From: Victivallaceae bacterium
GTDB lineage: Bacteria; Verrucomicrobiota; Lentisphaeria; Victivallales; Victivallaceae
Direction of reading: 5' to 3'
Assembly: GCA_028709805.1 (NCBI GenBank)
Contig: JAQUTL010000015.1
Span: 1 to 57,126, forward strand
DNA: 57,126 bases
The notes below the pieces were generated by a model that ran no database searches, was not told the origin of the DNA, and was given only the letters and a program-made list of their open reading frames with translations. Shown in pieces: positions 1-9,004 of this stretch (position 1 is the stretch's first letter; each line of letters opens with the position of its first letter). The position numbers and the translations under genes are program-made.

Positions 1-1
1 C

Positions 2-91
2 GGCAGCCTGACGGTTGACAAGGGTACGCTCACGCTTGAAAACGTTGACGGTGTTCTCTCCGTTGACTACAAGAAGGGTATAATTGCCTAA
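2..91 (+). CDS. C-terminal end of an unidentified protein
   Basis: Only the last 29 codons are in the window, ending in TAA. The residues alternate hydrophobic and polar (GSLTVDKGTLTLENVDGVLS), as in a beta-strand-rich domain, and the frame is open to the window edge. A perfect intrinsic terminator follows 24 bases later, which supports this being a real gene end. I cannot name the family from so short a piece. Confidence 0.55.
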   Translation, partial: GSLTVDKGTLTLENVDGVLSVDYKKGIIA

Positions 92-115
92 GCAATCGCT
101 TGACTGAATAAGTCA

Positions 116-146
116 AAGCCCCGCCCGGAATCGGGCGGGGCTTTTT
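116..146 (+). terminator. Intrinsic terminator of the first gene
   Basis: A perfect 12-bp GC-rich stem (AAGCCCCGCCCG) with a GAAT loop runs directly into a T run. It ends transcription of the partial gene at the left edge and isolates tpx. Confidence 0.9.
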
Positions 147-209
147 GTTTTCGGAATTGTGAAAATCAACCGCATTGAAAAAAAAATTTACGATGGAACC
201 GGCAAAGGC

Positions 210-238
210 TTGATTTCAGCTTGGTAGAAGATTATATT
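210..238 (+). promoter_or_regulatory. Candidate sigma-70-type promoter of tpx
   Basis: TTGATT and TATATT are separated by 17 bases and lie about 55 bases before the tpx start. The same -10 hexamer recurs before several other genes of the window (panB, folD, alkaline phosphatase, metY), which raises confidence. An upstream in-frame start at 221 would lie inside this promoter. Confidence 0.5.
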
Positions 239-292
239 TATAAAGCTGTTGCGTATATCGAAACGCAATGGCATAACATGAAGGAGAAAATC

Positions 293-799
293 ATGGCAAA
301 CACGACGAAATTTCAAGGCAATGTGGTGCATGTGGCTGGAACGTTCATCACACCTGGAGTAAAAGCTCCGGCGTTCGATCTGATCGGAGGAAATCTTTCG
401 CATTTCACGCCGGGTGACGGCGGCGGCAAACGTCTGCTGCTGAATATTTTTCCAAGCATTGACACCTCCGTCTGCTCTTTGACCGTGCGGAAATTCAATC
501 AGCTTGCGGCACAGATGAAAAATACGCTGGTGCTCTGCATTTCCAAAGATCTGCCGTTTGCACAAAGCCGCTTTTGCGCCGCTGAAGGAATAGAAAACGT
601 CAAAACACTCTCTGATTTTCATTATGCGTCCACATTCGGCAAGGACTATGGCGTTCTGATGACCGATGGTCCGCTGAGTGGACTCCTGGCTCGCGCGGTG
701 GTAATCATTGATGCGTCCGGAACCGTGGTATATTCCGAACTGGTCAAGGAAATTACGACCGAACCGGATTATGACGCGGCGCTCAAAGTTCTGGCATAA
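293..799 (+). CDS. tpx: Thiol peroxidase (Tpx), 2-Cys peroxiredoxin
   Basis: The 168-residue product is a thioredoxin-dependent lipid/H2O2 peroxidase of the cytoplasm (periplasm in some species; no signal peptide is seen here). The peroxidatic cysteine sits at residue 61 in PSIDTSVCSLTVRKFN and the resolving cysteine at residue 95 (SRFCAAEG), the same positions as in E. coli Tpx. The start at 293 is chosen because AAGGAG lies 7 bases upstream; the reading frame continues upstream to 221 but that adds an unconserved 24-residue extension lying over the promoter. Length matches the family. A peroxidase fits a strict anaerobe coping with oxygen exposure. Confidence 0.95.
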   Translation: MANTTKFQGNVVHVAGTFITPGVKAPAFDLIGGNLSHFTPGDGGGKRLLLNIFPSIDTSVCSLTVRKFNQLAAQMKNTLVLCISKDLPFAQSRFCAAEGIENVKTLSDFHYASTFGKDYGVLMTDGPLSGLLARAVVIIDASGTVVYSELVKEITTEPDYDAALKVLA

Positions 800-886
800 T
801 CTATTTGGGCAGTTCATGCTTTCTTCCGGGATGGCTCAGCCGCCCGCCCCATCAAAAACACAATAAGCCTCAATGCGGGAGACGCC

Positions 887-1168
887 ATGGATAATCTGAC
901 AATAGATGATAAACCGTTCCGGGCCACCACAATACAACTTCAAAGCGTTCCGCTGCTTCTGATACAAGGCGGTTCCGGAATGCTTGGCTGCGGATATTTC
1001 AGCATGGAGGCGGCGGAAAAATTCGGCGACGCGCTTGCGGTGGTGACCGGAGTGAAAAATTATGATGACATGCTGAAGGCCGAAGTGAAAAAAGCATCGG
1101 CCAAAGCGCTTGAACTCGGAGTCCGCCCCGGAATGAGCGGACGCGAAGCACTGCTGCTCATGGCGTGA
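887..1168 (+). CDS. DUF1805 (YunC-like) protein
   Basis: The 93-residue protein matches the pattern of the YunC/DUF1805 family: an N-terminal beta strand region (LLLIQGGSGMLGCGYFSMEAA), a middle VVTGVKNYDDML segment and the conserved C-terminal tail GVRPGMSGREALLLM. The family is widespread and structurally known but has no established biochemical function that I can name. It starts at ATG 887 with GGGAG just upstream. It lies 87 bases after tpx on the same strand and may be co-transcribed with it; no terminator is seen between them. Confidence 0.85.
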   Translation: MDNLTIDDKPFRATTIQLQSVPLLLIQGGSGMLGCGYFSMEAAEKFGDALAVVTGVKNYDDMLKAEVKKASAKALELGVRPGMSGREALLLMA

Positions 1169-1214
1169 CGCAACTATATCGGTTGAAAAACAACGTCAAC
1201 CAATATCCTTTCGT

Positions 1215-1243
1215 TTGACTTTTATCATTTGGCGCAATAAAGT
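1215..1243 (+). promoter_or_regulatory. Candidate promoter of the membrane protein gene
   Basis: TTGACT and TAAAGT with a 17-base spacer. Transcription would begin near 1250, which argues that the true gene start is ATG 1313 and not the upstream in-frame ATG at 1244. Confidence 0.5.
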
Positions 1244-1312
1244 ATGCACAATGGATATTTTTGTACATCATGCCTCAAACAGGGAATTACCAAAAAGGGA
1301 ATTTGGCGCAAC

Positions 1313-2401
1313 ATGAAAAAGAAAACCGTCCGGCTCTGCCCGGTCGCCGTCGCAATCGCGGCGGCAATTGTCTGGATGCTGCTTCCGCTGTTCTGGAAAC
1401 CGCTTTGCGAACTCGTCAGAGAGTGCGGCGTGCCGCTGGCCACCTACGGAAAGACATTCGCGGCGATGTCGCTGGCCACCGGAATGCACATGGTCAGGAT
1501 TCACCTGCACACCATCGGAGCAGCGCACATCACGATTGTTGCAGCAGCCAACGGAATAATGATGGGTATCGCGGTTTATGCGCTGGCGGTATGCTCCAAG
1601 AAATGGAAAGCGGCGGCGTTCGGCTGGGGACTGTGCTGCATAATCGCCGCCGCGCTGTGCAAACTCGCGCTTGACGCGGCGGAAAACGTTTCCATTTTGC
1701 GCTGTTTTCTGGCGGCGTTTCCGTTTTTCTACTACCCGGTTGCCGGAATCGCGGCCGCGGTGGCAACTGCAAAACGCTACAACTGGTCGCTGGGCGGAGC
1801 GGTGATGATTTTCTGGATATGGTGCGCATGCAACGCAATGATGTTTCCGCTTAGCACCGATACCGGATGGGGGTTGTTGAACACGCCGGCACAAACCATC
1901 GCCACTGTTTGCGGACTTTACAGCATGATGCCGCAGGCGGTCTGCCGGACGCTGGTGATTGGAGTCAACGGAATATTTTATGCGCTCGGCTTTTTCGTTT
2001 TTCTCCGAATGTCTGTCCGCAACAAACTCATCGCCGGCGGCCTGTTCCTGATCGTCTCCTGCATGGCCGGACTGCTGGCCTCGCCGCCTTACATGGTTTC
2101 GGCGGCGACGCTGATGCTGCTCGGCATCGCGCTTTCCGGCTGTTTTGTGCTCGGCGGCCGCGAGTATGAAATCGAGGATGACGACGAAACGCCGTCGCCG
2201 TCCAGCGTCACCTACGTCAACATGGTCATGAATCAGGAAAAGCTGGCGCTCGACCCGGATAAAACCACTTTCTTCCATATCGACGAAACGGACAGCTGGG
2301 GAAAGCATGAAGAAAATCCGGAAGAAATTAATATGGAATCCGCAAAAAAGCCGGAACCGTCAGATGCCGACAACCACGACAAAACGGATGCGGCAAAATA
2401 A
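1313..2401 (+). CDS. Polytopic inner-membrane protein of unknown function
   Basis: The 362-residue protein has about eight to nine hydrophobic segments between residues 5 and 275 (for example VAVAIAAAIVWMLLPLFW near the start and LIAGGLFLIVSCMAGLLA late), then an acidic cytoplasmic tail of about 85 residues rich in D, E, S and P. I do not recognise the family. The tail contains no enzymatic motif that I can see. The start at 1313 is preferred because it follows the predicted promoter and begins with the KKK positive cluster typical before a first membrane segment. The gene stands alone and ends at a strong bidirectional terminator. Confidence 0.75.
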   Translation: MKKKTVRLCPVAVAIAAAIVWMLLPLFWKPLCELVRECGVPLATYGKTFAAMSLATGMHMVRIHLHTIGAAHITIVAAANGIMMGIAVYALAVCSKKWKAAAFGWGLCCIIAAALCKLALDAAENVSILRCFLAAFPFFYYPVAGIAAAVATAKRYNWSLGGAVMIFWIWCACNAMMFPLSTDTGWGLLNTPAQTIATVCGLYSMMPQAVCRTLVIGVNGIFYALGFFVFLRMSVRNKLIAGGLFLIVSCMAGLLASPPYMVSAATLMLLGIALSGCFVLGGREYEIEDDDETPSPSSVTYVNMVMNQEKLALDPDKTTFFHIDETDSWGKHEENPEEINMESAKKPEPSDADNHDKTDAAK

Positions 2402-2421
2402 TTGACGCTGAACACAAACGC

Positions 2422-2450
2422 AAAAGGCCGGAGAAAATCCGGCCTTTTTT
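2422..2450. terminator. Bidirectional intrinsic terminator
   Basis: AAAAGGCCGGA / TCCGGCCTTTTTT with a GAAAA-type loop. The A run on one side and T run on the other let it serve the membrane protein gene on plus and panB on minus, which converge here. Confidence 0.88.
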
Positions 2451-2504
2451 ATTGTTCACCATCGGAATCGGTCGCGGTCATCGGCGTCGATATATCCCTC
2501 AAAA

Positions 2505-3305
2505 TTAGTGGAAGCTGTTGGCGTCGGTCGGAAATTCCCCGGCTTTGACCTCGGCAACATAACGGCCAATCGCTTCGCGGATCACCTTGCCGACTTCGGC
2601 ATAACGTTTGGTGTGCTTGGGAATAAACTCGTCAAACAGACCGAGAATATCATTCACCACCTGCACCTGTCCGTCACAGTCCACCCCGCCGCCGATGCCG
2701 ATGGTGGGTATCCGCAGCGTTTCCGAAATCGTTTTGCTCAGACTGCGCGGCATGCATTCAAGCACCGTCATAAATGCGCCGGATTCTTGAATCTTCAGCG
2801 CATCGTCGATCAGCCGTTTCGCGTCATCATCACCTTTGCCTTGAACCCGATAGCCGGAGATCAGCACCTTCTGCGGCAGCAGCCCGATATGGCCGACCAC
2901 CGGAATACCGGACGCCGTCATCGCCTCGACCAGCGGAGCCGCCGCCGCGCCGCCTTCAAGTTTCACCGCATCGCATCCGGCCTCCTTGAGATAACGCCCG
3001 GCGTTGGCCACCGACTGCTCGACCGACACGCCGAACGACATGAACGGCATGTCACCAATCACAAAAGCGTCAGGCGCACCGCGACGCACCGCACGACAGT
3101 GATGCAGCGACTCCTCAATCGTCAGCGGCAGCGTATTGCGGTAACCGAGCATCGCCATGGCCACCGAGTCGCCGACCAGCAGCAAATCGACTCCGGCCGC
3201 GGTTGCAAACGCCGCGGTCGGCGCGTCATAAGCGGTCAGCATCACTATTTTCTCTCCGGCCGCCTTCATTTTGATGAAGTCGGCCACGGTCTTATGTTTG
3301 CCCAT
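2505..3305 (-). CDS. panB: 3-methyl-2-oxobutanoate hydroxymethyltransferase (ketopantoate hydroxymethyltransferase)
   Basis: The 266-residue enzyme transfers a hydroxymethyl group from 5,10-methylene-THF to 2-oxoisovalerate, the first step of pantothenate (CoA) synthesis. Recognisable blocks are MLTAYDAPTA at about residue 22, the metal and substrate region LLVGDSVAMAMLGY, GDMPFMSFG, AVKLEGG, and GHIGLLPQ. Length matches the decameric family. The methylene-THF co-substrate ties it to folD elsewhere in the window. It is monocistronic, read divergently from rnr, with its own predicted promoter. Confidence 0.96.
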   Translation of the reverse strand: MGKHKTVADFIKMKAAGEKIVMLTAYDAPTAAFATAAGVDLLLVGDSVAMAMLGYRNTLPLTIEESLHHCRAVRRGAPDAFVIGDMPFMSFGVSVEQSVANAGRYLKEAGCDAVKLEGGAAAAPLVEAMTASGIPVVGHIGLLPQKVLISGYRVQGKGDDDAKRLIDDALKIQESGAFMTVLECMPRSLSKTISETLRIPTIGIGGGVDCDGQVQVVNDILGLFDEFIPKHTKRYAEVGKVIREAIGRYVAEVKAGEFPTDANSFH

Positions 3306-3332
3306 TGTCAGAAATCTCCCTTGTTTTTGTTA

Positions 3333-3361
3333 AATATAGCGCTTTGCCGGTAAAAAAGCAA
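3333..3361 (-). promoter_or_regulatory. Candidate promoter of panB
   Basis: On the minus strand TTGCTT and TATATT are separated by 17 bases, about 28 bases before the panB start. It is back to back with the rnr promoter. Confidence 0.55.
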
Positions 3362-3369
3362 ATTTCCTT

Positions 3370-3397
3370 TTGCTTTTACCGCCGCCGGGTGTATCAT
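3370..3397 (+). promoter_or_regulatory. Candidate promoter of rnr
   Basis: TTGCTT and TATCAT with a 16-base spacer and a TG just before the -10 hexamer. The leader to the rnr start would be very short (about 13 bases). Confidence 0.4.
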
Positions 3398-3416
3398 ATA
3401 TCAAATGGAGGAACCC

Positions 3417-5435
3417 ATGAAGAAAAATAAGAAAAAAAGACTCTTGAGGATCGTTCGCCGGGCGCAGGAGCGCCGCATGAAACGCGAAAACCGCTTTGTC
3501 GAAGCCGTTGGCACCATGCATCTTTCCACGCACGGCTACGGTTTTGTGACCCTTGACGCCGACGACCCGGCCCGCGAAAAACTCAACACTTCGGACGCCG
3601 AAATATTCATTCCGGCGAAATTCGTGGACGACGCACTTGACAATGACCGGGTAAAGATCAATTTCTCACCCAATCCAGACGAATCCGACCCGACGCGCGG
3701 ACCGGTCGGCCGGGTGCTCGACGTGCTTGAACGCAACCGTACCACCATGGTCGGCGAAGTGCTGTCCGGCTACAAAGTGCGTCCGATGAGCCGCAAGGTT
3801 CCGTCCGACATCCAGCTCTCCGGCGGACTGCGCGGCGCGAAAAAAGGCGACTGGGTGAAAATCAAGCTGCTTCCGGCCGGAGAACGCAGCGGCGAAAGGC
3901 TGAACGGAACCGTCCTCGAACGCATCGGACAGGCCGGACTGATCGCGGCCGATCTTGACGCGGTGGCCGCCGAATACGACCTCGTTCCCGCTTATACCGA
4001 CGACCAAAACATGGAAGCCGCTCAGCTTACTCCACGCGACATCGCCCGCCGCGACCTCCGCAACATGCACACCGTCACCATCGACCCGACCGACGCCAAG
4101 GACTTTGACGACGCCGTCGGCGTAATGCCGGGAGCAAATGACAATGAACTGATCCTCGGCGTCCATATTTCCGACGTCGCCGGATATATCATTCCCGGCG
4201 GAACGTTCGACCGCGAAGCGGCAAAACGCGGCTTCACCGCCTATCTGCCCGGACGCACGCTCCCCATGCTTCCCAAAACACTGACCGCAAAAATAAGTTT
4301 GCAGGCCGGAGTGGACTCGCTCGCCCACAGCGTGCTGTTCACCGTGGATAAAAAATCATTTAAAATATTGAAATCCGAACGCTGCCACTCGATAATCCGG
4401 GTGGACAAACGGTTGAATTACGAGGAGGTGCAAGACTTCTTCGATTCCGGAAAGGCTCCGGAGGATTGGACCGATGCGGAAACCGCCACCGTCAAAACCG
4501 AACTGAACATCGCCGCGGCATGGCGGAAAGAACGCCGGGAAACCGAGAAATTCATCAATCTCGCCATGCCGGAAATCCGTGTGCTGTGCGACGAGGTCAA
4601 CAATAAGATCATCGGACTGGTCAGTAAAATCCAGCGCGAGTCGGAAGAACTTATTGAAGAGTTCATGCTCGCGGCCAACAGCGCGGTAGCCGCCGAACTC
4701 GTGGCAAAACACCTGCCCGGCCTCTTCCGCGTCCACCCCCAGCCCGACCCGGAAAAACTGCTCGACTTCGCCATGACCGCCTCAGATGCGTTTCATATCC
4801 AGGTCGGCGACCTGTCCACAAGAGAAAACTGCAATAAATTCCTCTCCTCGCTGCCGGACACCCCGATGCGGCCGATCATTCTGAACGCCTTTCTGCGCTC
4901 GCTGCCGCGCGCCTTCTACGCGGCGGCTCCGGCGCTCCATTTCGGCCTCGGCAAGACCCTGTACAGCCACTTCACCAGCCCGATCCGCCGCTACACCGAT
5001 CTGCTGGTGCATCAGCAGCTGTGGAGCATGGATCTGAATCAGAAATGGAAAAGTCAGGACGATCTGGCGCGCCTCGCCGAACGCTGTTCGGAGCAGGAGG
5101 AGAACAATGACCGCGCCTTCTTCGACGCCAACGACCGGCTCAAGCTCCGTTATCTGGAGTCGCTGCTCGGCAAACGGCAGGGGCGTTCCTATACCGGCGT
5201 CGTCCGCAAAGTCACTGCGGCCGGACTGCTGGCCGAGATAACCGAGCTTGGAATTTATGGCTTCATCCCGATCAGCGGCGGAGTTGAACGGCGGCGCGGC
5301 GGCGAAAGAATCGTCCACTATGCCGGTCATGAAAATTACAAGCCGGGAGACATGGTTCATCTGACACTGGAAGATGTGGACTTTTCACGCAATTCCGCAG
5401 TGTTCGGAATAGAACAGCGCAAAGAAAACAAATAG
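3417..5435 (+). CDS. rnr: Ribonuclease R / RNase II family 3'-5' exoribonuclease
   Basis: The 672-residue enzyme degrades RNA processively from the 3' end and helps in rRNA quality control. A basic N-terminus (KKNKKKRLLRIVRR) leads into a first cold-shock domain (VGTMHLSTHGYGFVTLD), then a second OB segment (MVGEVLSGYKVRP), the RNB catalytic domain starting near HTVTIDPTDAKDFDDAV with its metal-binding aspartates, and a C-terminal S1 domain. It is shorter than E. coli RNase R (813) because the N-terminal helix-turn-helix part and the long basic tail are missing. ATG 3417 is chosen because GGAGGA lies 5 bases upstream; ATG 3405 sits in the Shine-Dalgarno sequence. Confidence 0.95.
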   Translation: MKKNKKKRLLRIVRRAQERRMKRENRFVEAVGTMHLSTHGYGFVTLDADDPAREKLNTSDAEIFIPAKFVDDALDNDRVKINFSPNPDESDPTRGPVGRVLDVLERNRTTMVGEVLSGYKVRPMSRKVPSDIQLSGGLRGAKKGDWVKIKLLPAGERSGERLNGTVLERIGQAGLIAADLDAVAAEYDLVPAYTDDQNMEAAQLTPRDIARRDLRNMHTVTIDPTDAKDFDDAVGVMPGANDNELILGVHISDVAGYIIPGGTFDREAAKRGFTAYLPGRTLPMLPKTLTAKISLQAGVDSLAHSVLFTVDKKSFKILKSERCHSIIRVDKRLNYEEVQDFFDSGKAPEDWTDAETATVKTELNIAAAWRKERRETEKFINLAMPEIRVLCDEVNNKIIGLVSKIQRESEELIEEFMLAANSAVAAELVAKHLPGLFRVHPQPDPEKLLDFAMTASDAFHIQVGDLSTRENCNKFLSSLPDTPMRPIILNAFLRSLPRAFYAAAPALHFGLGKTLYSHFTSPIRRYTDLLVHQQLWSMDLNQKWKSQDDLARLAERCSEQEENNDRAFFDANDRLKLRYLESLLGKRQGRSYTGVVRKVTAAGLLAEITELGIYGFIPISGGVERRRGGERIVHYAGHENYKPGDMVHLTLEDVDFSRNSAVFGIEQRKENK

Positions 5436-5460
5436 GAAACCGCGTTCGGCCGCCGCCGCG

Positions 5461-6498
5461 TCAGATGAACAGATCGTCCGGCGACGGCCGGACAAGTGTG
5501 GTCTCCGGCGGGGTAAGCTCAAGTTTTTCCCACGCCCGCTTTGCGGCCTGACGGCCGCGCGGCGTCCGGATGATGTAGCCCTCCTGAATCAGGAACGGCT
5601 CGTAGACCTCCTCGATCGTCCCCTCCTCCTCACCGACCGACACCGCAATGTTTTTAATTCCGACCGGACCGCCGTGAAAATTACAGATGATCGTTTCCAA
5701 TATCCGGTTGTCCATCTCGTCCAGCCCGTTGCTGTCAATATTGAGCATCGCCAGCGCGTCGGACGCCACTTGTCCGGTTATGACGCCGTCCGACCTCACC
5801 TGTGCAAAGTCGCGCGCCCACGCCAGCAGCTTGTTGGCGATACGCGGAGTGCCGCGACAGCGGCCGGCGATCTCAGTCGCGCCCTCCTCGGTCAGCTCGG
5901 CGCCGAGTATCCCCGCCGAACGCATGATGATCGTGCGCAGACTGTCCCGGTCGTAATAGTCCAGCCGGCACGACAGGCCGAAGCGCGAACGCAGCGGACT
6001 CGACAGCATCCCCTGCCGGGTGGTCGCTCCGATCAGCGTGAATTTCGGCACGTTCAACCGCACCGACCGCGCTCCCGGCCCCTGCTCCAGCATGATGTCA
6101 ATGAAAAAATCCTCCATCGCCGAATAAAGATATTCCTCAACCGCGGTGTTCAACCGGTGAATCTCATCAATAAACAATATGTCGCCATCCTGCAGCGAGG
6201 TCAGCAATCCGGCCAGATCGCCGGGTTTTTCAATTACCGGCCCGGAAGAGCTTTTAATCGCCGCGTGCTTTTCGTTGGCCACAATATAGGCCAGCGTGGT
6301 CTTTCCCAGTCCGGGCGGGCCGGAAAGCAGAATATGATCCATCGCCTCGCCGCGGCCGTTGGCCGCCTTCACATAAAGCTCAAGCCGCTCCTTGACTTTA
6401 TGCTGACCCGGAAAATCGGCGAATTTCTGCGGACGGAGCTTCTGTTCCTTCTCGCAGTCGCGCTTATTCAAGGTTGAGGTGATGAATCGTTCGCTCAT
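5461..6498 (-). CDS. ruvB: Holliday junction branch migration DNA helicase RuvB
   Basis: The 345-residue AAA+ motor drives branch migration of Holliday junctions with RuvA. The Walker A motif [11 protein letters not shown] is near residue 60, Walker B is [10 protein letters not shown], the sensor 1 region is TLIGATTR and the arginine finger region SPLRSRFG; the C-terminal winged helix ends in [12 protein letters not shown]. ruvA and ruvC are not in the window. It converges on rnr with only 25 bases between stops and reads divergently from tkt. Confidence 0.97.
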   Translation of the reverse strand: MSERFITSTLNKRDCEKEQKLRPQKFADFPGQHKVKERLELYVKAANGRGEAMDHILLSGPPGLGKTTLAYIVANEKHAAIKSSSGPVIEKPGDLAGLLTSLQDGDILFIDEIHRLNTAVEEYLYSAMEDFFIDIMLEQGPGARSVRLNVPKFTLIGATTRQGMLSSPLRSRFGLSCRLDYYDRDSLRTIIMRSAGILGAELTEEGATEIAGRCRGTPRIANKLLAWARDFAQVRSDGVITGQVASDALAMLNIDSNGLDEMDNRILETIICNFHGGPVGIKNIAVSVGEEEGTIEEVYEPFLIQEGYIIRTPRGRQAAKRAWEKLELTPPETTLVRPSPDDLFI

Positions 6499-6618
6499 TT
6501 TATAATAAAGACTTGTTTTTTCACTTAGCCGGATTAAATTAATGCATTGACTATATTAGAGCCTAAAATGCGGTTTTTTCAAATCGCAAAGCAGAAAAAC
6601 GAGAAAGGTTTGTTTGAA

Positions 6619-8607
6619 ATGGACGCACACCAGCTGAGCCGCCAGGCGGCCAATACCATCCGCGCGCTCGCCGCCGACGCGATTCAGAAAGCAAAATCAG
6701 GACATCCCGGTCTGCCGCTCGGCGTGGCCGACTTCGCTTTCACACTTTTTTATAAATACCTGCGCCACAATCCGGCCAACCCGGAATGGTTCGGACGCGA
6801 CTATTTTATTCTTTCCGCCGGACACGGCTCCATGCTCCAGTACGCCCTGCTCCATCTGTTCAATTACGGCGTCACCATCGACGACCTGAAAAACTTCCGC
6901 CAGTGGGGAAGCAAAACCCCCGGACACCCGGAATACCGGCAGACGCCGGGAGTGGAGATCACCACCGGACCGCTCGGCAGCGGCTTCGCCTCCGCGGTCG
7001 GCATGGCCATGGCCAGAAAACATTTCAACGCGTCGGCCGGACTGGACAAATCGCCGCTGTTCAACAACCGCTTCTTCGTGATCTGCGGCGACGGCTGCCT
7101 GATGGAGGGCGGCACCTATGAAGCCGCCAGCCTCGCCGGACACCTCGCGCTGGACAATCTGATCTGCTTTTATGACCAGAATGACATAACCATCGAAGGT
7201 TCCGCAAAACTCGCATTCAGTGAAGACGTCGAGCGCCGGTTCAACGCCTGCAACTGGCGGGTAATCAAGGTTGACGACGCCAACAACGCCGACAAGTGCG
7301 ACGACGCACTCGCTCAGGCGGTAAAATCGGACGGACGGCCGACGCTGATTGTCGGAAAAACCACCATCGGCTTCGGCGCGCCGAACGCGGCGGGAAAATC
7401 GTCCTGTCACGGCGCTCCGCTCGGCGAAGATGAAGTCGCGGCGCTGAAACGCAATCTGGGCATCAGTCCGGAATCGTTTTTCGTGCCCCCGGAAGTCTCC
7501 GATTTCTGCGCGAAACGGTGCGCCGAACTTGAACGCGACGCGGCAAAATGGGACGCCGACTACCGCGCACTGCTTGATTCAACTCCGGGACTGGCCGAAA
7601 AAATCGAATCATTCATCAATCCGAAAATGCCGGAAAATCTGGAAGAGGAACTGCTCAAAGCCGCTCCGGTCGGCCAAAAGGTGGCGACCCGGGTGGCAGG
7701 AAGCGCCGTGCTGCAACGCGCCGCCGAACTGCTGCCGTCGATCTTCGGCGGCGCCGCCGATGTCGGAAGCTCCACCGGAACTATCCTGAAAAAAGCCGAC
7801 GACTTCGCGTCCGGCAACTACGCCGGACGCAACATCCACTTTGGAATCCGCGAACTGGCCATGGGACTGGCCGCCAACGGCATGGCTCTCTCCGGAACCG
7901 CCATCCCATATACCTCGACATTCTTTGTTTTCTGCGACTATATGAAACCGGCCATCCGGCTGGCGGCGCTGATGCAGCTGCACGAAATTTATGTTTTCAC
8001 CCACGACTCTTTCCATGTCGGCGAAGACGGCGCCACCCATCAGCCGGTCGAACACGCTGAAATGCTGCGCACTATTCCGGGAATGACGGTCATCCGGCCG
8101 GCGGACGCCGCCGAAACCGCTCAGGCGTGGGCTGTGGCGCTGCGACGCAAGACACCGACCGCACTGCTGCTCACCCGGCAGGGGCTTGACCCGCTCCCGG
8201 ACGGCGCAGCGGCCGCCGGCGCGGTGGCAAAAGGCGCATACCTCGTCAGCGATGAGGATGGTTTTGAATATATCATAATCGCCTCCGGCAGCGAAGTTTC
8301 AGCGGCGCTGAAAACCGCGGCGCTTTTGCGCGAAACCGGCAAAAAAGTCCGCGTGGTTTCAATGCCGTCACAGGAGCTGTTTCTGGAGCAGCCGGAGGCT
8401 TATCGCTCCGCTATTCTGCCGAACGGCAAAAAACGGGTGACGATTGAGGCCGGATCAACTTCATCGTGGCGCAAATTCGTGAATCTAAACGACCTCTGCA
8501 TCGGGATCGACCACTTCGGCGTATCGGCTCCGGCCGGAGTGCTCACCGAGAAATTCGGGTTCACACCGGAAGCACTGGCCGACCGCATTTGCGAACATTT
8601 CAAATAG
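6619..8607 (+). CDS. tkt: Transketolase
   Basis: The 662-residue thiamine-diphosphate enzyme moves two-carbon ketol units in the pentose phosphate pathway. The N-terminal TPP domain contains AKSGHPGLPLG, the ThDP-binding GDGCLMEGGTYEAAS-to-N segment near residue 155, and SCHGAPLG. The pyrimidine domain has FGIRELAMG with the catalytic glutamate, and THDSFHVGEDGATHQPVEH. The start at 6619 (MDAHQLSRQAANTIR) is chosen because it matches the family N-terminus and has AAAGG upstream; the frame extends to 6547 but those residues are unlike the family. A TATATT hexamer at 6552 may be its -10 element, but no good -35 is seen. Confidence 0.96.
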   Translation: MDAHQLSRQAANTIRALAADAIQKAKSGHPGLPLGVADFAFTLFYKYLRHNPANPEWFGRDYFILSAGHGSMLQYALLHLFNYGVTIDDLKNFRQWGSKTPGHPEYRQTPGVEITTGPLGSGFASAVGMAMARKHFNASAGLDKSPLFNNRFFVICGDGCLMEGGTYEAASLAGHLALDNLICFYDQNDITIEGSAKLAFSEDVERRFNACNWRVIKVDDANNADKCDDALAQAVKSDGRPTLIVGKTTIGFGAPNAAGKSSCHGAPLGEDEVAALKRNLGISPESFFVPPEVSDFCAKRCAELERDAAKWDADYRALLDSTPGLAEKIESFINPKMPENLEEELLKAAPVGQKVATRVAGSAVLQRAAELLPSIFGGAADVGSSTGTILKKADDFASGNYAGRNIHFGIRELAMGLAANGMALSGTAIPYTSTFFVFCDYMKPAIRLAALMQLHEIYVFTHDSFHVGEDGATHQPVEHAEMLRTIPGMTVIRPADAAETAQAWAVALRRKTPTALLLTRQGLDPLPDGAAAAGAVAKGAYLVSDEDGFEYIIIASGSEVSAALKTAALLRETGKKVRVVSMPSQELFLEQPEAYRSAILPNGKKRVTIEAGSTSSWRKFVNLNDLCIGIDHFGVSAPAGVLTEKFGFTPEALADRICEHFK

Positions 8608-8614
8608 GCAGTCC

Positions 8615-9004
8615 ATGAATAACAGCGACGCCGACAAACTCGCCCGTTTCGCGGCCATTGAAAGCCGGTACAGCCCCGGCGCCTGTGACTTTGTGGTCAG
8701 GGCGGTGGAGGTGACGGCGGCGCGGCTGAAAAAGCCGCGCCATCTCACCGCGACCGAACTGCTCTCCGGCATCGCCCGATTCGCCAGAAGCGAATTCGGC
8801 GTGTTCGACGCCGATGTGTTCAACGCTTGGGGCGTTCACAAACCGTCCGACTTCGGCAACATCGTTTACAGCCTGATCGGAGCCGGAATGCTGTCCGCCG
8901 GAGAAAATGACCGGCGCGAGGATTTTGACCTCGACATCCCCCTCACCCTCCCGCAAGAACGGCCGGTTCCAATCACGACGGCGGAGATCCCGAAAATTGA
9001 CTGA
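8615..9004 (+). CDS. Minf_1886 family small protein (planctomycete/verrucomicrobial conserved protein)
   Basis: The 129-residue protein has the family layout: SRYSPGACDFVVRAVEVTA near residue 17, then HLTATELLSGIARFARSEFG, VFNAWGVHKPSDFGNIVYSLIGAGML and a charged tail. This family is known from PVC-superphylum genomes and has no assigned function. The gene starts 7 bases after tkt stops and overlaps the following peptidase gene by 8 bases, so the three are probably one transcript. It is useful as a lineage marker. Confidence 0.82.
   Translation: MNNSDADKLARFAAIESRYSPGACDFVVRAVEVTAARLKKPRHLTATELLSGIARFARSEFGVFDADVFNAWGVHKPSDFGNIVYSLIGAGMLSAGENDRREDFDLDIPLTLPQERPVPITTAEIPKID

Noticed and set aside
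221..292. Longer tpx start at 221 with 24 extra residues
   Set aside because: The extension is unlike Tpx proteins, overlaps the predicted promoter, and ATG 293 has a good Shine-Dalgarno sequence and puts both cysteines at the usual positions.
1268..2308. Long open frame on minus opposite the membrane protein gene
   Set aside because: Arginine- and histidine-rich, with no ribosome site or motif; a typical shadow of GC-rich coding DNA.
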